Shown: positions 16,141 through 24,151 of the stretch, piece by piece | How the letters are laid out: the number at the start of each line of letters is the position of its first letter | How positions within the stretch are numbered: the first letter of the stretch is position 1 | Assembly (NCBI GenBank): GCA_000431535.1 | Contig: HF991822.1 | Span: forward strand, 197,912 to 254,374 | Direction of reading: 5' to 3' | Source of the DNA: Clostridium sp. CAG:678 | GTDB taxonomy: Bacteria; Bacillota; Clostridia; Oscillospirales; Acutalibacteraceae | Length of the DNA stretch: 56,463 nt | Position numbers and translations under genes: made by a program | Notes under the pieces: generated by a model | What the model saw: the letters and a program-made list of their open reading frames with translations, nothing else | What the model was told of the DNA's origin: nothing | The model's database searches: none

Positions 16141-19100
16141 ATGAAATATATGATTCGCAGAGATCTGCATACGGATTTCAATATTTTTGAGGAAAATAAG
16201 CTTGCTGAAAGAAGTTATTTTATACCGTTTTCCAATGAACGGGCATTGTGTGATACGGATTATAAAACGGAGCGCTATCATTCAGACAGGATATCTGTAC
16301 TCAGCGGCGAGTGGGATTTTGCATATTTTAAAAAGCTGAGCGAAGTGCCTGCTGATTTTGACACGGATAATATTGCTTTTGACAGGATCACTGTGCCGTC
16401 TACATGGCAGAGAACCGGATACGATCAGATCGCATACATAAATACAAGGTATCCGTTTCCAAAAAGGCCGCCGCACATACCTGATGATGTTGCAACAGGC
16501 ATATACAGAAAATGTACGGAAATATCGGATCCTGAAAAAAACTATATTCTTACCTTTTTGGGTGTAGCGGGCGCACTGTCTGTTTATGTAAACGGCAAAT
16601 ATGTCGGCTATAGCGAAGGCTCGCACAATACGGCGGAATTTGATGTTTCAAATTACATTTGTGCCGGGAATAACGAGATCGTGGCAGTTGTGTATAAATG
16701 GAGCAACGGCACTTACTTGGAATGCCAGGATATGTTCCGCGAAAACGGCATATTCCGCGATGTGTATTTGATACAGCGTGAAACGGATTACATTCATGAT
16801 TTTCTGTTCAGAACTTCTAAAAACGCTGACGGAACATATGATCTGAAGGTCTCTGTGCGCGGCAGTTTTTCTCCGGACGCAGAGATAGAGATCACGGCAA
16901 AAGATTTGTTTGATACGCATGTTGATAAAAACGGCAAAGCAGAATTGCACTCTCTTTCGGTGAAAGAATGGTCTGCGGAAACGCCGAATGTATATGAAGT
17001 GCATATCTTACTTAAAAACGGTTCCAATGTAACAGAGGCAATACGCACTTATATCGGTTTCAAGACGATCCGAATTGACGGCAATGTTTTTCTTTTCAAC
17101 AATCAGCCGATAAAACTGCTTGGCGTCAATCATCACGATACGCACATGACAAAGGGATATGCCATGTCTGTGGCGGATCTTGAGCAAGATGTGCGTTTGA
17201 TGAAAGCGTATAACTGCAACGCGGTGCGCACTTCCCATTACCCGCCTGATCCGGTCTTTTTAACAATGTGTGACCATTACGGCCTTTATGTTGTGGACGA
17301 GGCGGATATTGAAACACACGGCTTTTATGCAGTGCCTTTCAGTACCTATAATCCCAACAGACTCAGCAATGATATTAGTTGGGCGTCGCATTATCTGGAC
17401 AGAGTGAAAAGAATGTATGGGAGAGATAAAAATCACCCCAGCATTACCATGTGGAGCCTTGGCAATGAATCCGGCGGTTATAAATGCCAAGATGTGTGTT
17501 ATGCGTATCTGAAAAAAGAAGATCCCGGTATTCCGGTTCATTATGAGGGCGTAACACGCAGCAGCAAATGGGCGTATGACGTAGTGTCCAGAATGTATGC
17601 CACGCCGACTCTGATGAGAAAGATTCTTAATGGCACTGCAGGAAAGAAGTATAGGGATAAACCGTTCTTTCAGTGCGAATATGCCCATGCTATGGGGAAC
17701 GGCCCCGGCGGTCTTGAGGAATATGTGCAGTTATTTTATTCCTCAGATCAGTTTATGGGCGGCTGCATATGGGAATGGGCAGATCACAGTGTATATGATG
17801 AAAACGCTAAGTATAAGTGGACTTACGGCGGTGATCACAATGAGCCGATACATGATGGTAATTTCTGTGTTGACGGTTTGTTTTATCCGGATCGCAAACC
17901 ATCCAGCGGCGCGGAAGAAATGAAGATCTGTTACCGCCCGATCAGAGCCGCTTATATCGATGAAGATATTTTTGAAATTAAAAATATAAGGTATTTTAAA
18001 GATAGTGCGGACATTGCTATTCATTTTAATATCTCTGTAAACGGTGAGATCCGGCAGAGGGGAACAGTGAAAAGCGTTCTTAATGCCGGCAGTTCGAAAC
18101 GAATTAAAATCAATTCTTCTTATTTTAAACAGCATGATCAGGATGTGTTTGTTAACTTTATTTATACGGATAAGAATACCGGCATGGAAATTGCCCGCGA
18201 GCAATTGATCGTTTCGGCTGCTCAGCTGAAAAAAGCGGATTATTCTGCAAGACCGGCAGCTATTTCTGAGGTCGGCAACATCATATCCGTAACTTATGAC
18301 GGCGGAAAAGCAATCTTTGATAAAAAGAAAGGTCTTGTACGCTACAGCAAAAAGAATACGGAATACTTGAATGAAACGCCTTTAGATAAGGCGCATGGTT
18401 TTGTGCCGCATATTTACAGGGGAAAGCTGGATAATGATCAGTATATGGTCATTTTCTGGAAGATCCTTGGGCTGGACAGCGCAGCCGCGAAACTGGTATC
18501 ATGCTGTGTAAAGCATAAAAACGGAATCAAATATGTAAGCACGGTCTATGATTTTGTTACAAGGGGTTTGTTTGTGCTTGCACGGTCTGAGGTCAGTTAT
18601 TTCTTTGATCAAAACGGCAAGATAACAATCAGCGCTTCCCTTAAAAAGGTGTGCCCGCTGACAGATCAGCTTCCTCGTTTCGGTGTTCATGCTGAGTTAA
18701 AAAAAGAGTTTGAGAATGTTGTATACTATGGCAGAGGTCCGCTGGAGAATTATTCGGATTTCAAGGAGCATGCCCCGATTGGCATTTACAAAACAAGCGT
18801 ATCAGACATGGCACATAAATATATCAAACCGCAGGATTCCGGAAACAGAGGCGATGTGCGCTACAGTATTCTTACAGATCATAAAAATACTGGTCTCCGA
18901 TTTACTGCGCTTCAAAAATACATCAATTTTAATGCCAATCACTTTACGCTTGAACAGTTAAAAAGGGCTAAGCATATTGAAGATCTGCCGGATTGCAACA
19001 CAACTTTTCTGGCCGTTGACGGATATGTTCGCGGCACGGGTTCCGGCAGCTGCGGACCAATTCCCGCTAAAGAGCACTGGATTGATTTTGGTTACTTTAA

Positions 19101-19155
19101 ACCGCTTTGCTATTCTTTTGAAGTAGAGCCTTTTAACCAGAAAAACGAGGAGTAA
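16141..19155 (+). CDS. LacZ-type GH2 beta-galactosidase (1004 aa)
   Basis: A full-length five-domain beta-galactosidase. The sugar-binding jelly roll (about 40-210) holds STWQRTGYDQ and FRENGIFRDVY. The barrel starts near LGVNHHDTH; acid/base E443 is in WSLGNESGG and nucleophile E513 in CEYAHAMGN. The C-terminal domain has YYGRGPLENYSDF and the QDSGNRGDVR loop typical of LacZ domain 5. No signal peptide is seen, so it acts in the cytoplasm on an imported oligosaccharide. The ATG at 16141 has a GAGAGGG site. It follows the phosphoesterase by 57 bp and precedes the GH18 gene by 5 bp. Its substrate may be lactose, LacNAc-type or other beta-galactosides. It is only distantly like the shorter GH2 at 854-3112. 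Confidence 0.9.
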   Translation: MKYMIRRDLHTDFNIFEENKLAERSYFIPFSNERALCDTDYKTERYHSDRISVLSGEWDFAYFKKLSEVPADFDTDNIAFDRITVPSTWQRTGYDQIAYINTRYPFPKRPPHIPDDVATGIYRKCTEISDPEKNYILTFLGVAGALSVYVNGKYVGYSEGSHNTAEFDVSNYICAGNNEIVAVVYKWSNGTYLECQDMFRENGIFRDVYLIQRETDYIHDFLFRTSKNADGTYDLKVSVRGSFSPDAEIEITAKDLFDTHVDKNGKAELHSLSVKEWSAETPNVYEVHILLKNGSNVTEAIRTYIGFKTIRIDGNVFLFNNQPIKLLGVNHHDTHMTKGYAMSVADLEQDVRLMKAYNCNAVRTSHYPPDPVFLTMCDHYGLYVVDEADIETHGFYAVPFSTYNPNRLSNDISWASHYLDRVKRMYGRDKNHPSITMWSLGNESGGYKCQDVCYAYLKKEDPGIPVHYEGVTRSSKWAYDVVSRMYATPTLMRKILNGTAGKKYRDKPFFQCEYAHAMGNGPGGLEEYVQLFYSSDQFMGGCIWEWADHSVYDENAKYKWTYGGDHNEPIHDGNFCVDGLFYPDRKPSSGAEEMKICYRPIRAAYIDEDIFEIKNIRYFKDSADIAIHFNISVNGEIRQRGTVKSVLNAGSSKRIKINSSYFKQHDQDVFVNFIYTDKNTGMEIAREQLIVSAAQLKKADYSARPAAISEVGNIISVTYDGGKAIFDKKKGLVRYSKKNTEYLNETPLDKAHGFVPHIYRGKLDNDQYMVIFWKILGLDSAAAKLVSCCVKHKNGIKYVSTVYDFVTRGLFVLARSEVSYFFDQNGKITISASLKKVCPLTDQLPRFGVHAELKKEFENVVYYGRGPLENYSDFKEHAPIGIYKTSVSDMAHKYIKPQDSGNRGDVRYSILTDHKNTGLRFTALQKYINFNANHFTLEQLKRAKHIEDLPDCNTTFLAVDGYVRGTGSGSCGPIPAKEHWIDFGYFKPLCYSFEVEPFNQKNEE

Positions 19156-19160
19156 TCGCC

Positions 19161-20630
19161 ATGAAAAGAAAGATTATTATATCGGTTATCATCATAGTTC
19201 TGTGTGCTGCCTTGTTGATCTCATCCACAGCGTTTGCCGGCAGCGGATATGCGGATCTGCCCGCTCCCGCAGGTGCTCAGAACGTTGCAGTTACACAGTA
19301 TGAAAGTGCTGAGAACGCAAAGGGCGTTTCCAATGCCAATGCATATAAAGCAGTTGATTCAGACACGGATACTGCGTGGCGTTCTTCTGCCAAAACGGAC
19401 GCGCTGATCCTTACTTTTAAACAAGAACAATCTTTTAATACAATCGTTTTGCGTGAAAAAGGCTGGAACATCAAAAAATTCAATCTTTCTTATTATGTTG
19501 ATGAGCCGGGCAATGAACACTGGGAAAAGTTTTATGAACAGGACTCCGTCAACGATTACAGATATTGTGCTTTTGAGACCGTTACTGCAAAACAGCTCAA
19601 ACTGGAGATTACGGAATCAGACAGCATTTTCAAAATAAGAGAGTTTGAAGTATATAACATTGCGAAAAAAGAACGCTCTGATTTTCGTGTTTCCGACTAT
19701 GTTGTTACGCCGCAGCTTGCAAGCGGAGAGATCTTTGATCCGCAGTCCAGCAATTATTTGTCTCCGGAATACTGTGATGTTGTAAATCAGATTCATGTTA
19801 TTGCCTCTGCAAAATGGAATGACCGGGGCGAATTGGTTATTCCGGACGGATTAACGGGTGCTGAATTAAAGGATTCCGTGCAGAGACTTCGGAATTATTA
19901 CGGCGAAAAAGATGTGGAAATTTTTGCAACCGTATTCTTTAACGCGTGTGACCCGAATATCGTAATGACACAGTATAAAGACGCTGTTGTTACCAATACT
20001 GTTGATTTTCTTTTGGAATACGGCTTTGACGGTGTAAGTTATGACTGGGAGTATCCGAACAAAGAGCAGTGGGATATGTTCAGCGACCACATTGTTGCTT
20101 TGAAAACGGCGCTTTCGGAATATGATCTGAAGATTTCCTGTGCTGTGTGCCCTTGGAATTTTTACATGCGGGAAGATGCGATTCAGGCTTTGGATCAGAT
20201 TGAGATTATGAGCTATGATCTGTTTGATGAAAACGGCAATCATAGTTCATTTGCCGGCGGAGCAGTTCAGCCCGTTCAGTATTTTCTTGAAAAAGGTTTT
20301 CGGCCGGAACAGATCAATTTGGGATTGCCTTTTTATGCCCGCCCTGATGATGGCGGTGGCATATGGATCAATTATGATGATCCGGGATATACCCCGTCGG
20401 ACAGATTTCAGAATTATTCAAACGGCATGTGGTTTTCCGGAACGCAGATGACGTTTGATAAAACGGCATACGCCATCGAAAATGATCTTGGCGGTATGAT
20501 GATCTTTACTGCCACGGAGGATATTCCGTACAGTGAAGACAACAGCCTCTTAAAATCACTAAAATATGCCATTTCCAGCCGAACAACAATTGATGATAAG
20601 CAGGAGGATACAAGAGATGAAATACAATAA
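19161..20630 (+). CDS. Exported CBM32-GH18 protein (chitinase/ENGase superfamily)
   Basis: The protein has an N-terminal signal peptide (hydrophobic 5-23, cleavage near TAFA-GS), a discoidin/F5-8C (CBM32) domain (about 40-168; KAVDSDTDTAWRS), and a GH18 TIM barrel (about 175-470). The catalytic motif is FDGVSYDWEYP with D290, D295 and acid E297; the usual DxxDxDxE has Ser293 in place of the second Asp. EIMSYDLFDENG gives the conserved Met-Tyr-Asp strand. GH18 members hydrolyse chitin, peptidoglycan or the chitobiose core of N-glycans (ENGase). Together with a beta-galactosidase and symporter, release of a host or microbial GlcNAc-containing glycan is likely (inference). The ATG has a GAGGAG site. 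The end overlaps the next gene by 14 bp. Confidence 0.85.
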   Translation: MKRKIIISVIIIVLCAALLISSTAFAGSGYADLPAPAGAQNVAVTQYESAENAKGVSNANAYKAVDSDTDTAWRSSAKTDALILTFKQEQSFNTIVLREKGWNIKKFNLSYYVDEPGNEHWEKFYEQDSVNDYRYCAFETVTAKQLKLEITESDSIFKIREFEVYNIAKKERSDFRVSDYVVTPQLASGEIFDPQSSNYLSPEYCDVVNQIHVIASAKWNDRGELVIPDGLTGAELKDSVQRLRNYYGEKDVEIFATVFFNACDPNIVMTQYKDAVVTNTVDFLLEYGFDGVSYDWEYPNKEQWDMFSDHIVALKTALSEYDLKISCAVCPWNFYMREDAIQALDQIEIMSYDLFDENGNHSSFAGGAVQPVQYFLEKGFRPEQINLGLPFYARPDDGGGIWINYDDPGYTPSDRFQNYSNGMWFSGTQMTFDKTAYAIENDLGGMMIFTATEDIPYSEDNSLLKSLKYAISSRTTIDDKQEDTRDEIQ

Positions 20631-21285
20631 AAAATTAAATCCTTATATTATTTCATTTTTGGTCTCTGCTGTGTTGTCTGCTGCCGCAGTCCTGGCAATA
20701 AAATATTATATTCCATTTTCTAATGAAACTGCCGGATCTTATGCGGTTGTAACGATTTTCGGCGATTCAATCAAAGTGTTTCTAATTAAAATTTTATCTG
20801 TTGTTGCCTGTGCTTTGGCGCTGATTACGTTTCTACTTAGAAGCAGAAAAAGAACAGCTCACAAAGTATTCTTCCCAAGTTTTACGATTGTTTTTTCCGT
20901 AATATGGCTTCTCCTCCCGCTGTTGTCTTCCTATACAATCAGCAGGTATACCGGCAGCCTGATCACGCAAACGGTTACCGGGATCGCGATCATCGCAAAC
21001 GCAGTGTTTTTTATGCTCAGTGTATTTTTTGCAGGAATAGCGGCGATGGATCTTATTTATTGTATCGTTCTGCTACAAAACAGGGAACAGCGCGCAGGTT
21101 GCTCGGCAATGCTTCTTTGCGGTGTTCTTTTCGGAATTGCCGTGTCTGTGTTTGCTTCGTCAGCCTTGCAGTCTGCTGTTGGTTTAAATTACGTCTTTGT
21201 CATATTTGGCGCAGTGGCGCTGATCGTTGGGATTTTCAGTCTATTCCTTGCTACCAAAGGTAATAAGGAAATGATAAAGGAATAG
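20617..21285 (+). CDS. Hypothetical membrane protein, last gene of the glycan operon (222 aa)
   Basis: I do not recognise the family. An open frame extends upstream to 20566, but the ATG at 20617 has an AGGAGG site nine bases before it and gives a typical Lys/Asn-rich N-terminus. There are about six membrane segments (about 10-28, 45-67, 80-103, 115-145, 158-180, 185-210), with no catalytic motif. The start lies inside the GH18 gene (14-bp overlap), so it is translated with it and belongs to the operon. It may help anchor or export a partner, but nothing in the sequence shows this. Confidence 0.6.
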   Translation: MKYNKKLNPYIISFLVSAVLSAAAVLAIKYYIPFSNETAGSYAVVTIFGDSIKVFLIKILSVVACALALITFLLRSRKRTAHKVFFPSFTIVFSVIWLLLPLLSSYTISRYTGSLITQTVTGIAIIANAVFFMLSVFFAGIAAMDLIYCIVLLQNREQRAGCSAMLLCGVLFGIAVSVFASSALQSAVGLNYVFVIFGAVALIVGIFSLFLATKGNKEMIKE

Positions 21286-21315
21286 ACAGATCAAAAATTT
21301 CTTTAAAAGTTAAAC

Positions 21316-21352
21316 AAAAAAGCAGCACACTTTTAAGTGTACTGCTTTTTTG
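21316..21352. terminator. Bidirectional terminator, end of glycan operon
   Basis: A-run, GCAGCACACTT/AAGTGTACTGC stem with one mismatch, 2-nt loop, then T-run; between convergent genes. Confidence 0.85.
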
Positions 21353-21372
21353 TTACCCTGCTTGCTTAAATT

Positions 21373-22182
21373 TTATCTGTTCAGTTTTAGAAAAGTTAAA
21401 TTGATTTCGCCGTCTCTTGCATCTGCTGACCCGGAATAAGTTAGTGAAAACGTGGTTTCACTGGTTGCATTTATAATAAAATGTGCTGATCCTGTCGCAC
21501 TGGATCCGTTTGTTGCCGTTGCAAAATAAACACCGTATTCCAGATGAGCGGTTCCATTGTAGAACGGGGTTACCTGCATATAATTTGCTGTTGCAAAGAT
21601 TGCTGAAACTTTATAGGATACAAGGTAATATCCCGGTTGTAAAGTTATCACGTTTTCTGAAGTTTGCTGAATATTTCCAGTCGTATCAATAACATCCGGA
21701 AAGATCTGTATCTGTGTGTTCAGTGTCAGAGGCAACTGATATGCTGCGTAGGATGCAAAAGCGTTTAATGCCGGAGCACCTGTTGGCCCCGTTTCTCCTG
21801 TAGGGCCTGTGGGTCCTGTTGGACCGATTGCTCCATTTGTACCCGAAACACCGGTAGCACCTGTGGCGCCGGTTGCGCCCGTAGGGCCGGTTACGCCGTC
21901 TGTTCCCTTTGCCCCGGTCGCCCCCGTTGCGCCTGTTGGTCCAGTTGCCCCGGTAGGTCCGGTTATGCCTTGCGGCCCTGTTGCTCCGGTTATGCCCTGC
22001 ATTCCCGTTACGCCTGTCGCTCCTGTAGCGCCTGTTGGGCCTGTAATGCCCTGCGGACCTGTTGCACCGGTAGCCCCTGTTTCTCCCATGGGGCCTGTAG
22101 CCCCCGTGTCTCCTTTAACTGTTTCTATACATACACACGGTTTATTATTGCACGGATTGCATCCGAAATGATAAGTTTTCAT
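21373..22182 (-). CDS. Collagen-like repeat protein with BclA/C1q-type C-terminal domain
   Basis: A short Cys-rich N-terminus ([11 protein letters not shown]) is followed by 38 uninterrupted Gly-X-Y triplets (about residues 24-137), mostly GPT, GAT and GIT, then a ~130-residue beta-sandwich (from [11 protein letters not shown] to FLKLNR) like the C-terminal trimerisation domain of Bacillus BclA and other C1q/TNF-like domains. Thr in the Y position is the site that is glycosylated in BclA (family knowledge). Such proteins form hair-like filaments on spore exosporia or cell surfaces. An upstream TTG at 22191 is in frame, but the ATG at 22182 is preferred by position relative to the AGAAAG sequence. 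The sporulation genes dpaAB elsewhere in the window fit a spore-surface role (inference). Confidence 0.85.
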   Translation of the reverse strand: MKTYHFGCNPCNNKPCVCIETVKGDTGATGPMGETGATGATGPQGITGPTGATGATGVTGMQGITGATGPQGITGPTGATGPTGATGATGAKGTDGVTGPTGATGATGATGVSGTNGAIGPTGPTGPTGETGPTGAPALNAFASYAAYQLPLTLNTQIQIFPDVIDTTGNIQQTSENVITLQPGYYLVSYKVSAIFATANYMQVTPFYNGTAHLEYGVYFATATNGSSATGSAHFIINATSETTFSLTYSGSADARDGEINLTFLKLNR

Positions 22183-22364
22183 ATCGCACAAACTTTCTTT
22201 TGCTGTACTTGGTATCTTTTATATTCTATAGTATTCAAAACCGGAAATATCTGTTAATTTATTAAATTTGAAATAAACGCCGATATTTTTATTAAAATAT
22301 TTACAATCTGTTCATTTTTATTTTTGCGTATTTTGTTTGTTTTTACGATATTTTACCATATTTA

Positions 22365-22394
22365 TTGACAGTAAGTGTTTGTTATTATTATAAT
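22365..22394 (+). promoter_or_regulatory. Promoter of the ABC exporter operon
   Basis: TTGACA (22365-22370), 18 bp, TATAAT (22389-22394). Transcription would start near 22401. The 22183-22364 stretch between the divergent genes is AT-rich and shows no gene. Confidence 0.7.
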
Positions 22395-22429
22395 ATACAT
22401 CATCTTAAAATTGTTATATGGGTGTCAGT

Positions 22430-24151
22430 ATGAAGAGCCTGCTTGTTTATTTAAAAAACTATAAAAAAGAATCTTTTTTTGCGCCGCTTTTTAAAATGCT
22501 GGAGGCAATTTTTGAACTGATCGTTCCGCTGGTTGTTTCATCCGTAATTGATAACGGTATTTTAAGAAACGATTACAGAAAAGTGCTTTACGATGTGGGC
22601 ATCATGGTAGTGCTTGCTGTTGTAGGCATGTCTGTTTCTGTAACCGCGCAGTATTTTGCTGCAAAAGCTGCTGCCGGTTTTGGAAGAGAATTGCGCTCAG
22701 ATTTGTTTAAGAAGATACAGTCTCTTTCTTTTTCTGAACTGGACAGCGCCGGAACGTCAACGCTTGTAACCATTATGACGAATGATACGGCACAGGTGCA
22801 AAACGGCGTTAATATGGTGCTCCGTTTATTCTTACGGAGCCCGTTTATCGTTTTCGGCGCGCTGGTTATGGCCTTTACCATTGACGTGCAATGCGCACTG
22901 ATCTTTTTGGTTACAATACCGATTTTGACCGTTGTTATCGTTGCAATCATGAGATATACGATGCCGCGTTACCGATCTATTCAGTTCCACTTAGATGAAC
23001 TTACGCTGAAAACGCGCGAAAATCTGTCCGGCGCAAGAGTAATACGCGCTTTCACTCGTGAGGCGGAAGAAACGGAAAGTTTTTTTGAGAAAAACAAAGC
23101 ACTTTCACATCTTCAAAAGGCAGTCGGCAGAATCTCTGCTCTTATGAATCCGCTTACGTATGTGATCATCAATGTTGCTATCATCGTTTTGATTTATGAA
23201 GGCGGCGTTCGGGTAGATGCCGGGGATCTTTCACAGGGGCAGGTTGTTGCTCTTTACAATTATATGAGCCAGATCCTTGTTGAACTTATAAAACTTGCAA
23301 ATCTCATCGTTACGGTTACAAGAAGTTTTGCCTGTGCGTCAAGAATTGAAAACGTGTTTAAACTCCGAAATTCTCTTCAGCACAGCGATAACACAGTGAA
23401 AGCAAATGATTATGCAGTTTGCTTTGATCATGTTTCCCTTAAATACAATGGCTCTTCTGAAGAGTCCTTAAAAGATATTGATTTTAGGGCAAATAAAGGA
23501 GATATTATCGGTATCATCGGTGGCACGGGCAGTGGTAAAACAAGCATGGTTTCCCTGATTCCTCACTTTTATGACGCAACAGAGGGCACGGTTTATGTAA
23601 ACGGTGTTGATGTGAAAGCGCAGGAGGATCATGTTCTCAGAAATAAAATAGGATTTGTGCTTCAAAAAGCTGCACTCTTTAAAGGTACGGTGCGGGATAA
23701 TCTTTTGTGGGGCAATAAAAATGCAACAGATGATGAAATGCGTGCTGCTCTTAAAGACGCCCAGGTGCTTGATACCATAAACGAAAAAGGCGGACTGGAT
23801 GCGGAAATTAAGCAAAACGGCGCCAATTTTTCTGGCGGTCAGAAACAGCGGCTTTCCGTTGCAAGGGCGCTGGTGCGCAAACCGGAAATACTGATTCTGG
23901 ACGACAGTTCTTCCGCGCTGGATTTTGCAACTGAGGCTGCAATGAGAAAAGCCATTTTGAATCTAAGTTATAAGCCAACTGTTTTTATTGTCAGTCAAAG
24001 GGCGTCTTCCGTTATGTTTGCCGATCAGATCATCGTTTTGGATGACGGCGAATGCGTTGGCTGCGGCACACATGCTGATCTTCTGAATAACTGCGAAGTG
24101 TACAGAGAAATCTATGAATCGCAGTTCCAAAAGGAGGCAGCCGCAAAATGA
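22430..24151 (+). CDS. ABC exporter half-transporter with degenerate NBD (TM287-like)
   Basis: Type IV ABC exporter: six membrane segments (about 1-310) followed by an ATP-binding domain (about 340-570). Walker A is GGTGSGKTS, the signature is SGGQKQR, and Walker B reads LILDDSSSALD: the residue after the Walker B Asp is Asp, not the catalytic Glu. This is the mark of the degenerate subunit of heterodimeric exporters (TM287/288, BmrCD type). An in-frame ATG at 22418 exists, but 22430 has GGGTG five bases upstream, while 22418 has no site. The stop overlaps the next gene, its partner, by 4 bp. Substrate unknown; the family exports drugs, lipids or peptides. Confidence 0.88.
   Translation: MKSLLVYLKNYKKESFFAPLFKMLEAIFELIVPLVVSSVIDNGILRNDYRKVLYDVGIMVVLAVVGMSVSVTAQYFAAKAAAGFGRELRSDLFKKIQSLSFSELDSAGTSTLVTIMTNDTAQVQNGVNMVLRLFLRSPFIVFGALVMAFTIDVQCALIFLVTIPILTVVIVAIMRYTMPRYRSIQFHLDELTLKTRENLSGARVIRAFTREAEETESFFEKNKALSHLQKAVGRISALMNPLTYVIINVAIIVLIYEGGVRVDAGDLSQGQVVALYNYMSQILVELIKLANLIVTVTRSFACASRIENVFKLRNSLQHSDNTVKANDYAVCFDHVSLKYNGSSEESLKDIDFRANKGDIIGIIGGTGSGKTSMVSLIPHFYDATEGTVYVNGVDVKAQEDHVLRNKIGFVLQKAALFKGTVRDNLLWGNKNATDDEMRAALKDAQVLDTINEKGGLDAEIKQNGANFSGGQKQRLSVARALVRKPEILILDDSSSALDFATEAAMRKAILNLSYKPTVFIVSQRASSVMFADQIIVLDDGECVGCGTHADLLNNCEVYREIYESQFQKEAAAK

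Noticed and set aside
21790-22120. CRISPR-like array from the regular short repeats
   Set aside because: The period is 9 bp or multiples and encodes Gly-X-Y triplets; there are no spacers of fixed length and no cas genes.
21809-22171. Proline/Ala/Val repeat protein on the plus strand
   Set aside because: It is the reverse-complement reading of the Gly-X-Y triplets of the collagen-like gene.
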